From Hyphococcus sp. (GTDB lineage Bacteria; Pseudomonadota; Alphaproteobacteria; Caulobacterales; Parvularculaceae): a DNA stretch of 64,000 nt. The stretch is taken from positions 1 to 64,000 of the forward strand of contig JAJFFY010000008.1 in assembly GCA_021776415.1 (NCBI GenBank), read 5' to 3'. Below are positions 57,333 to 64,000 of the stretch, piece after piece (position 1 is the first letter of the stretch; the number at the start of each line of letters is the position of its first letter). The position numbers were made by a program, and so were the translations under genes. Below the pieces are notes generated by a model. It saw only the letters and a program-made list of their open reading frames with translations, did not search any database and was not told the DNA's origin.

Positions 57333-58624
57333 TATTCAACTCCGGTTTTGTTTTCAGCAGAAACTTCTGGTTTCATTTGCCGTAGCGTATCCTCAAAAGG
57401 AACCACCATTGGTTCAGTTTCTTTGCAAGAGCCTTTTCTCGTAACCAGTTGAGCATAAAATTTCCCGGCGGGCATCGCGCTCACGCCATGCAAGAGGGCG
57501 CTGATCCAGACGGCGTTTATGGCAATCGCAAGGATCGGTTCAGCATACGGGTGGCCGATTTGCGACACGATTAGTAGCGCAAACAAAGCCGTGGCCAATC
57601 CTCTAGGTCCGAACCAGCCGAAAAAAAGTCTTGTCGCCGGCGCCGCGCCACTGCCAATAAGCGAAATCCATATTGCTGCAGGACGCACAAGAAAGAGACT
57701 GACGAGTATAAGACCTAACATGGTGGGCGTGAGATGGGCGATCGCCTCTGGCAACAACGCCAAACCGAGCAGGAAAAAAGCGCCCCACATTAATAACTGG
57801 CCTTCGCTTTCTGTGAACTCAAACAGAAACCGGCACCGGCCTTTAACAATATTGCCAAAGGTGAGGCCGCCAATGAACGCGGCGATAAAACCATTGCCGC
57901 CGATTTCACCGGCAAAGAGAAATGCCATCGCTGCAAGGGAGAGCGCGCCCACACCTTCAAAAAGATCTGAAGTCATCCCCTTCTTGTGCGCGAGGAGCAT
58001 CAGGTTTGCGCCCAAAGCGCCAACCACGACGCCTGCAATCGGGCCGAGGATCAGCTGCTTGGCGCCAAAGACGAGCCAGTTGCGGCTATCTGCGCCCATG
58101 ACTTCCGCCGCCAGGCTGGCGAACAGTAAAATAACCGGCAAGGCTAGCCCGTCATTTAAACCGCTTTCCACCGTCAGCCCGCGCCGAACTCGCTCCGGCA
58201 CCTGCTTGTTGTTGACAACCGACTGACCAAGCGCCGCGTCTGTCGGCGCCAGCAGAGCGGCGACAAGGACGACCACAACCAAAGGCCAGCCGGGTAAGAA
58301 GAACCATGCGGTCAGTGTTCCGATAGCAATCGATAATGGCAAGCCGATGAACAACATGCGCGCCGGCCATGCGTGATGTTTGCGCAGAGCGTTCAAATCT
58401 ATTTGGGACGCATCAAGAAACAAAAGAATGATAAGTGTTACTTCAGCGACGATGTGTAAAGAATGTTCTATCTCCCCGCCTTCAAAAAAGTCTGTGAATG
58501 ACAACGCATAGCCCAGACCAAGGAAAAACATTGGCGCTGTAACGATTGTCTTTTGAATCCATTTCCCTCCCATGGCAAAAAGGAAGGCAAATACACACAG
58601 AAAAAAAAGGCCCGTTGCTGTCAT
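57332..58624 (-). CDS. Cation:proton antiporter (CPA1, NhaP-like)
   Basis: 430 residues, about twelve hydrophobic segments. The conserved acidic pair is in the region ALLAPTDAALGQSVVNNK (TD of helix 5) and ESGLNDGLALPV (ND of helix 6), both hallmarks of CPA1 Na+(K+)/H+ antiporters. An ASTHxxRSxx-like arginine region appears near FGPRGLATALFALL. It is the first gene of the five-gene Rieske operon. The Na+ link echoes the N-ATPase in region A. Confidence 0.9.
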   Translation of the reverse strand: MTATGLFFLCVFAFLFAMGGKWIQKTIVTAPMFFLGLGYALSFTDFFEGGEIEHSLHIVAEVTLIILLFLDASQIDLNALRKHHAWPARMLFIGLPLSIAIGTLTAWFFLPGWPLVVVVLVAALLAPTDAALGQSVVNNKQVPERVRRGLTVESGLNDGLALPVILLFASLAAEVMGADSRNWLVFGAKQLILGPIAGVVVGALGANLMLLAHKKGMTSDLFEGVGALSLAAMAFLFAGEIGGNGFIAAFIGGLTFGNIVKGRCRFLFEFTESEGQLLMWGAFFLLGLALLPEAIAHLTPTMLGLILVSLFLVRPAAIWISLIGSGAAPATRLFFGWFGPRGLATALFALLIVSQIGHPYAEPILAIAINAVWISALLHGVSAMPAGKFYAQLVTRKGSCKETEPMVVPFEDTLRQMKPEVSAENKTGVE

Positions 58625-59016
58625 GACTAGTTATCCACAAAACAAAGGAATGTCACATTTTGGCAGGATTTACAATCAAACCCATGCCCCTATTGCACTA
58701 CTTATTTTTCACCCGATTGCTGAAATTCTTGCTTCGTTTAAATCGAGGTGCACACGGATAAAATTTACTGGTGCGTGTGATCTGGGTAGTGTTTTCACAC
58801 CTTATACTTCGAGAGTGATCGCGTCATAGGCGAGGGCTGTATGGTCTAACCATTCATGACCCCAAATCTCCGCCTGTGAGGCGAATGTCCCGCCGGGGCG
58901 CGGATTAGCACAGTGGTTGGATTTTTGATTGACATAAAAACCCTCTTATTCAGCTTGGCTCATATTCGAGATTAATGCGCTAATGTGAGAGCCTTATGAT
59001 CCTCATCAGGATTATG
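58625..59016. other. Intergenic region upstream of the Rieske operon
   Basis: About 390 bp between the antiporter start and the 3' end of the DUF2721-like gene. No gene, terminator or FixK palindrome was found. Confidence 0.4.
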
Positions 59017-59415
59017 TTACCCGTTTCCACTTTTGGGCGCCGCTTGATAGGTAAATCCGATCAGCGTTAATCGTATTTCCAGCAGCATCTGTATGGAGGC
59101 GTATGCCGTAGTCATTACAATAATCAGGTGAAGCGCTGCGCCAAATGATGCGTGACCAGCTTGCGTTAGCTCGCCGAGCACGCGACATAAAAGAAAAACC
59201 AGCAAAGGTGCGAACAGACCTGCCATTGCTTTCAAGAGTAGGCGCGCCCGCATCCGCATCATCTCGAGAAGGGGCTCAAGACGTGGGGAGGGGTTTTTGA
59301 TGTACCCCATCATTTCGCTTTCGAGGGCGACATAACGAATGGCTGGCACGATCGCAAACAGCATGATTGGCGCCGCCATGTTTTCGAAACCGGCAAAGGA
59401 ATACTGTTCAGTCAT
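59017..59415 (-). CDS. DUF2721-like small membrane protein
   Basis: 132 residues with a hydrophobic start (AAPIMLFAIVPAIRYVALE), a charged middle (PSPRLEPLLEMMRMRARLLL) and two further helices. The layout 'helix, short charged linker with R-x-R, helix, helix' is that of DUF2721, a family of unknown function. Assignment is by layout and a few residues only. Confidence 0.55.
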   Translation of the reverse strand: MTEQYSFAGFENMAAPIMLFAIVPAIRYVALESEMMGYIKNPSPRLEPLLEMMRMRARLLLKAMAGLFAPLLVFLLCRVLGELTQAGHASFGAALHLIIVMTTAYASIQMLLEIRLTLIGFTYQAAPKSGNG

Positions 59416-59825
59416 TTAATTCTACCATTCGATGGCTATCTGACGTGACACGCATCAACGCTGGCGCGGTTCAAGCTGGCCGCCACAAACAAAATGCGCT
59501 CGTGCCAATGCCGGCCAGCTGGGAGGCAGCTAGCCGTGATGGAATGAACGCGTTCAATTGTTTGATGCCATGGCCGCAAAAACGTTACAGGCGCCGCCTG
59601 GATTTTTTACCGTAACGTTTTCGTTCTGAAATCATCAAAGGACATCTGGTCGATACATTGACGAGACCGTAGTGAGGTTGCGGAGAGCATCTCTCGAGCC
59701 AGGCGGCCACGGTTATGCGTATGAGAAACCTATCGCCGCTCAATGCAAAATTGCCCGATACTGCTGGCGGCGTTAAAATTGATGCTTTGAGTGTTCAGCT
59801 TTCTTTAGGCCTCGTCAGGGGGGGC
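59416..59825. other. Intergenic region without a supported gene
   Basis: 410 bp. No supported gene or hairpin seen; a short frame overlapping 59367-59615 is not family-like. Confidence 0.4.
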
Positions 59826-60197
59826 TTACGTTATTTTTAAAATAGTCTCGATTAATTCACGAGGCGCATCTGCAAATATCGTATCGGCCGTTTGTTTTGA
59901 GCAGATTTTCTTGCCCATTTCGATGGTCTTCAGATAACCGGTAAAGCTCGTCCGGCACATTGGGCACAACCGCATGTGTCGTTCAAAGAGATCGCGCTGA
60001 TCTTGGGCGAGCCGATTTTCATGATAGCCAATTACAAAATTTTCGAATTCTTGGCAGGTGATTTGCCCGGGGAGGTACTTCAGGAACAGGCCGCCGAATT
60101 TCCGCGTTGCTGGGCTGCTGAATGGATTGCGCAACAAGGCGCGCAGAGCTTTCGTTGCTGCGCTGGTTTGCTTTATGTGAGTTGTCTCTTCAGTCAT
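59826..60197 (-). CDS. zf-HC2 anti-sigma-like protein (second copy)
   Basis: 123 residues from the ATG at 60197. The zinc-binding anti-sigma motif is CQEFENFVIGYHENRLA followed by HMRLCPMCRTSFTGYLK, that is, C, H and CxxC in the zf-HC2 pattern; the preceding LPGQITCQEF matches its paralogue at 60382 (MPGQLSCQEF). No membrane helix was seen, so it would be cytosolic. It lies 166 bp after the sigma-anti-sigma pair and was probably duplicated from it. Confidence 0.8.
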   Translation of the reverse strand: MTEETTHIKQTSAATKALRALLRNPFSSPATRKFGGLFLKYLPGQITCQEFENFVIGYHENRLAQDQRDLFERHMRLCPMCRTSFTGYLKTIEMGKKICSKQTADTIFADAPRELIETILKIT

Positions 60198-60381
60198 TAA
60201 CTCGATCCATAACAATCGATTTTACCGGATCACCGCCGTGTCTTTAGACGATCTATCCATATACACACAAAAATGAAAAAATTGTGGCGCACATGTAATT
60301 TTGATTGGAGGCGCGTACAGACTGACCGCAACCAAACGCGATGAAATAACTTCGTATATATCTGTCATGCGCGCCATTAGT

Positions 60382-60819
60382 TTAGTCCGCTTTCGGTTTT
60401 GGAGCGGGTGTCTGCTTGGATACAGTATCTTCTGAGTCAGATTGATTGGCGCCAGCCCCATCGCTCGATAAAGCTATTTTAGCCAACACGTCATCAATGA
60501 GTTCTTGTGGCGAATTCGCCGGGCCGTCTGCGTGATCCAAACTTGCTGCGGCTTTGCTGAGCTCAATAGTTTTCATATAAGACGCGAGGCTTGATCTGCA
60601 CATTGGGCAGACGTTTAAATGAAAATCGAAACGCTTTTGAGCGGGACTGCTTAAGTGGTGTTCGGCGTAAACGCTCATAAATGCGTCAAACTCCTGACAG
60701 GAAAGCTGACCGGGCATGATATCTAACATAGTGCAGGCGATTTTTCGCCTGATTGGCCCCGCCGTGCCGAGGTTGCCAATTATCAGCGCCATCAAGACTT
60801 TTAGTACTCTATAATACAT
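60382..60819 (-). CDS. zf-HC2 anti-sigma factor (sigma-linked copy)
   Basis: 145 residues with the zf-HC2 motif CQEFDAFMSVYAEHHL ... HLNVCPMCRSSLASYMK. A hydrophobic stretch at the N-terminus (VLKVLMALIIGNLGTAG) is short. The start overlaps the sigma-factor stop by 11 bp, so it is the cognate regulator: zinc anti-sigma domains hold ECF sigma factors inactive until an oxidative or envelope signal. A Lys/Pro tail ends it. Confidence 0.85.
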   Translation of the reverse strand: MYYRVLKVLMALIIGNLGTAGPIRRKIACTMLDIMPGQLSCQEFDAFMSVYAEHHLSSPAQKRFDFHLNVCPMCRSSLASYMKTIELSKAAASLDHADGPANSPQELIDDVLAKIALSSDGAGANQSDSEDTVSKQTPAPKPKAD

Positions 60820-61420
60820 CGTCGAGGTACTTTGCGTCGAAAACAGGTTCGAGTTTTTTCTTCAGCGCCGTTCGGGCGCGGTGCAGGCGAGTGCGGGCGG
60901 CGCCTTCGTCAATCTCGAGGAGCGCCGCAGTTTCTGCCGTTGATAATTCTTCGATGTCGCGAAGCAGCAAAATAGTCCGGTATGTTTCCGGCAATTCATC
61001 GATTGCGCTACGGACTTTTTCCGCGACCTCTTTCTTTGACAGGAGTTCTTCAGCCGTCTCATCCGTGATTTGAATTGGCCCGATCAGAAACCCATTATCA
61101 TCGAAATCAGGCATCAAATCGTCGATCGATTCTTCCGGATGGCGACGTCTTTTACGAAGCTTCATCAGCGCCTGGTTAACGACCACGCGATGCAGCCACG
61201 TCTTTAAAGTGGAGCGGCCTTCAAAGCCGGCGATTTTTTGATGGGCTATGGAGAAAGCTTCCTGCACGCAGTCCGCACCATCTTCGTTGCAGTTAGTGAT
61301 GCGACGGGCGACCGCGAGCATCCAGCCGGCATGTTCCCGCACCGCTTTTTCAAACGCTGCGCTATCGCCGCGTTTTAGGTCATCAATATAGGCGCAGTCA
61401 GAAGTTTCTCGAACACTCAT
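60809..61420 (-). CDS. RNA polymerase sigma factor, ECF (sigma-70 family)
   Basis: 203 residues. Region 2 includes the -10-reading segment CVQEAFSIAHQKIAGFEGRS and TWLHRVVVNQALMKLRKRRR; region 4 has the -35-reading HTH ELPETYRTILLLRDIEELST and EGAARTRLHRARTALKK. There is no extended C-terminal SnoaL-like part. It is paired with a zf-HC2 anti-sigma gene that overlaps its end, and the pair resembles RpoE/SigR-type systems. Confidence 0.92.
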   Translation of the reverse strand: MSVRETSDCAYIDDLKRGDSAAFEKAVREHAGWMLAVARRITNCNEDGADCVQEAFSIAHQKIAGFEGRSTLKTWLHRVVVNQALMKLRKRRRHPEESIDDLMPDFDDNGFLIGPIQITDETAEELLSKKEVAEKVRSAIDELPETYRTILLLRDIEELSTAETAALLEIDEGAARTRLHRARTALKKKLEPVFDAKYLDDVL

Positions 61421-61551
61421 CAGTGTAGGCGCCGCGTCAATTGATGGCTCAGTCGCCGTTCAAGATGTAACATATTGTGGCTCCAAATCATCAAAAGACT
61501 GTCCACTACTATCGTGGACATAACAACGCCGGTTGGTTAAGCGCCCCGCCC

Positions 61552-61950
61552 TTAAGCGCCCGCTGATCGGTAATGTACCCCCGCCTCAAGTGAACGCGCC
61601 AAAGCTGCTTGCTGAATCGCTCCGTCAAAATCGCCGGCAGCGCTCAAATAGTTCGCATAGGCAAGGCGCGCACTAGCCCGCCCTGGTTCAAACTGTATCG
61701 CTTGTTGAAATTGCGCACTTGCCGCATCGAAGTTTTTGTCGCGCCAAAACAATATTTCGCCCAAAACCTCATGCGTTTCAGCAAGTACCGGATCAAGCGA
61801 TAAAGCCATGTTTACCGCTATACGCGCTTGTTCATCACTCCCTGACGATTGTAAATATGTTCGCGCCAATGCGGCATATGCCGCTGCAAATTGACTATCT
61901 TTGGCAATGGCGCTCTCGAAATATTCGATTGCTTTTTTTCTGCCCTGCAC
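61552..61950 (-). pseudogene. TPR protein fragment
   Basis: 132 codons with three TPR-like repeats (KAIEYFESAIAKDSQFAAAY; ARIAVNMALSLDPVLAETH; ASAQFQQAIQFEPGRASARLAYANYL). The first two residues replace a missing N-terminus; intact CadC- or adenylate-cyclase-like relatives have KAIEYFESAI in the middle. The tail ends abruptly in VHYRSAGA. Probably a decayed piece of a longer TPR regulator, as at 42640. Confidence 0.5.
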
Positions 61951-62172
61951 ACCAGATCATTTGAGATGAGATCTGCCATTCAGTTAATCGCCAAAGGCTT
62001 CCGACGTCGCCAATTGTTCAGCACGACCTTGTGTAATTGCTCGCGACAGGTGCAGTCTTAAAGATTGAGCGATGCGTGAGGCCACTTTCTCAGGCACCGA
62101 TATAAAATCATTTGTAGAAAGATTAGAGTTTTCCCGGCGTGATGAAGTGGGAGGAAAACCAAGCGCGATCAG

Positions 62173-64000
62173 TCAATATGTTCCGTTCACCGCCTGATGG
62201 CTCACAGTCGTACAATCTGGAAGGGAATGGATTCCTTCTGGCAAAATTGTACCCTCATTCGCGCACGCACCTTCAAAAGAGGTATCACTAGCGCCCACAG
62301 CGCCGGAAAAATCCACCGAAAGCAAGACTGCCGATCTGAATGACGTATTTGATATGTCCGTTGATTTAAAATCTGCGAAAATCAATACCGCCTTTGAAAA
62401 ATCTGAATGGCTCAAGTCCGCGCTTGAGAAATATGGCCTTGTCAATACTGAAGATGAGAAATCCGTATGCGTTATTTTTTGCCCTTCGGCGAGAAGAAAA
62501 GAAATATTGCGACGAGAGAATGGCTTTGATCCCCCCGCATATTCTAGCGCCCTAGGTCTGATGGACAAATACGAGGCTCCGATAAAGTCCGCGCCAGAAA
62601 TAATAGTCGATGTTAATAGCCAATCGCCATCCTTTTGGGCGACAGCCTTCAGAAGGAAGGGCATATTCACCGGCGTAAAAGCCACCGCGAACGCGAATGC
62701 CGCTGCAGCCGTGATACCTAGCGCGCCTCGAATATTGCGGATCAGCTTGGCCATCTGTTTGCGCAGGCGACTCGCTATGGAGCCAAGCACACCTCTGGTG
62801 CGCCCCCAAAGTCCCTGCCACCCTCCGCCTACAGAAGATTCTTCCACGTCATTTTTCTTAGTATCAGCATTTTCGACCCTGGTGGGGCTCTCGCCAAAAG
62901 GTGGAATGCGAAAAAGCTGCATAAGGGAAATGATAGTAATGAAAACTACAATTCCGAGTACGCCACCCGTAATCCAATAAGTGTCAACGCCCATAAATTG
63001 CAAGTCTGGCGCTTCATCACCAATGTATTGTCCATTTCTAATACGGTATATCTCTAGAACAAACCCAGAAATCGCCAAAGGCGCAACAAACCAGCCCAGT
63101 ATTAAAGCAATTATTTGCTCCATGCTTGTTATTGTAAAGAAGTTCCTTATTTTCCTACGGAAGCTCTTTACCCAACTTCCCTTTGAGGAGCTTCGTGAGC
63201 CGAGAAAACCTGGTACAAGGCTGGCAAAAATCCATGGAAATAAATGACGGTCCACAGGACGACCATCAGGAAACCGGTATGGAAGCCGTTTGGCTTCAAG
63301 CCATATCCTGGAATATTTCAGGTGAAACATCAGATAAAACGCCAGTATTAAAGCGGGCCCAGCGATGAAAAAAATCGATTTCGTCACCTCAATTCCGATT
63401 ACAGGAAGCTTCAAACCAATAATACTCTTGGTAGAAACTGTTAATTCTTCATCCTTCGTCTGCGCTACCGTCGCGGACGCGTTGACGCCGTTTCTTGCAG
63501 AAGTGGTGGAGGCAGAATTCTGCGGCGCTGATAATTCCACCTGATCCGACGCCGAAGACTGTGCGCCATTATTTCTGGAATAGGAAGAATGGTCGACCGC
63601 TACATCGTTGCTGATGTTAACTAGGCTTAATATTGAATAGGCGCATACGAACATGAGAGTCGCAAATAGAATACGCGCCTGTCGCGTCAGATCTGCAACT
63701 GAACTTAATATGCCGCCAAAACTTTCAAGTTCCACTGGAAGGACAACTCCCGTAAGGTCTGCCCCGGCGAATTCTGTCCCCCGCAAACCTCGCGAGTCGA
63801 AAAAATTGGCGCCATGAAGCGACAGCGCGCGATTGAGACCTGTCATGCCTGTCAATGTCGCCCCAGAAAAACTGACCTGCTCCAGTTTTGCTCTCTCGAA
63901 ATTGGCGCCTCTTAAAAATGCATAGTCGAAATTCGCGGCGCCGTGGTTTTCATTTCTTTCGAATACGCCGCCTCTGAACATAGCATTTTCTAGCATACAG
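62173..64000 (-). CDS. Pentapeptide-repeat membrane protein (N-terminus outside window)
   Basis: At least 608 residues; the frame is open past the first in-window ATG (63996) to the edge, so the start is missing. Pentapeptide blocks lie at both ends: near the start ANFDYAFLRGANFERAKLEQ and SLHGANFFDSRGL, and near the end SSADLSHSDFSKAVLIFADF and DISNTSFRSAVLLSVDF. Between them are about five hydrophobic helices and a Ser/Thr/Asn-rich linker. Membrane-anchored pentapeptide proteins of this sort are uncharacterised; the quadrilateral helix could shield or bind envelope partners. Confidence 0.82.
   Translation of the reverse strand, partial: CMLENAMFRGGVFERNENHGAANFDYAFLRGANFERAKLEQVSFSGATLTGMTGLNRALSLHGANFFDSRGLRGTEFAGADLTGVVLPVELESFGGILSSVADLTRQARILFATLMFVCAYSILSLVNISNDVAVDHSSYSRNNGAQSSASDQVELSAPQNSASTTSARNGVNASATVAQTKDEELTVSTKSIIGLKLPVIGIEVTKSIFFIAGPALILAFYLMFHLKYSRIWLEAKRLPYRFPDGRPVDRHLFPWIFASLVPGFLGSRSSSKGSWVKSFRRKIRNFFTITSMEQIIALILGWFVAPLAISGFVLEIYRIRNGQYIGDEAPDLQFMGVDTYWITGGVLGIVVFITIISLMQLFRIPPFGESPTRVENADTKKNDVEESSVGGGWQGLWGRTRGVLGSIASRLRKQMAKLIRNIRGALGITAAAAFAFAVAFTPVNMPFLLKAVAQKDGDWLLTSTIISGADFIGASYLSIRPRALEYAGGSKPFSRRNISFLLAEGQKITHTDFSSSVLTRPYFSSADLSHSDFSKAVLIFADFKSTDISNTSFRSAVLLSVDFSGAVGASDTSFEGACANEGTILPEGIHSLPDCTTVSHQAVNGTY

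Overview
The window looks like the chromosome of a marine or soil-type alphaproteobacterium. The clues are FixL/FixJ/FixK oxygen signalling, abundant TonB-dependent receptors, a tryptophan-halogenase-like pair in a sugar locus, and a C-x-H/zf-HC2 ECF anti-sigma arrangement. The closest flavour is Parvularculales/Caulobacterales, but that placement is an impression and was not computed. No rRNA, tRNA or CRISPR was seen.

Region A (1-20651) is an oxygen-limitation island. A haem-PAS kinase (fixL), its response regulator (fixJ) and a FixK-type CRP/FNR regulator sit in the middle. TTGA-N6-TCAA palindromes lie upstream of the host-attachment-family gene (1296), the BON gene (2444), the Hsp20 gene (5606) and the N-ATPase operon (9678). 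The last runs as one co-directional string of twelve genes: a complete N-type ATPase in the canonical order atpDCQRBEFAG, then an AMP/thymidine phosphorylase (type 2), a PRPP-synthetase homologue and a beta-CASP RNase-like MBL protein. Many neighbours overlap as ATGA. The likely logic is: low O2, then FixLJ, then FixK, then ion-pumping ATPase plus nucleotide/RNA salvage plus stress proteins.

Region B (20648-21176) is scar tissue: the last 47 codons of a lon protease gene butt against a 357-bp element bounded by perfect 37-bp inverted repeats and carrying only the C-terminal part of an integrase-type transposase.

Region C (21215-31985) is a sucrose/fructan-type utilisation locus: ROK fructokinase, MFS permease, non-secreted GH68-like enzyme, TonB receptor, two divergent tryptophan-halogenase-like flavoproteins and a LacI regulator. 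A CAAWCGWTTG operator occurs at all three promoters, doubled in a 36-bp near-palindrome before the receptor.

Region D (31986-33300) is decayed DNA with a tyrosine-integrase remnant and one copy of a ~70-bp repeat whose second copy is at 50281. Region E (33301-41441) is a catabolic operon (AraC regulator, TonB receptor, two HSL-type esterases, alcohol and aldehyde dehydrogenases). Region F (42028-45466) holds a signal-peptide protein with a stop at codon 2, a recombination junction that truncates both a paralogue and a CadC-like TPR regulator, and a DUF2891 lipoprotein. Region G (45722-50132) is a small CDP-sugar/O-antigen cluster. Region H (50433-58624) contains small membrane proteins behind a frameshifted ASPIC/UnbV gene, then a five-gene operon pairing two Rieske fusions (Rieske-TPP enzyme and Rieske-FMN glutamate-synthase-like) with a Na+/H+ antiporter and a TrkA-C-like membrane protein. 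Region I (59017-64000) has a DUF2721-like membrane protein, an ECF sigma factor with two paralogous zf-HC2 proteins, a TPR fragment and a pentapeptide-repeat membrane protein that runs off the window.
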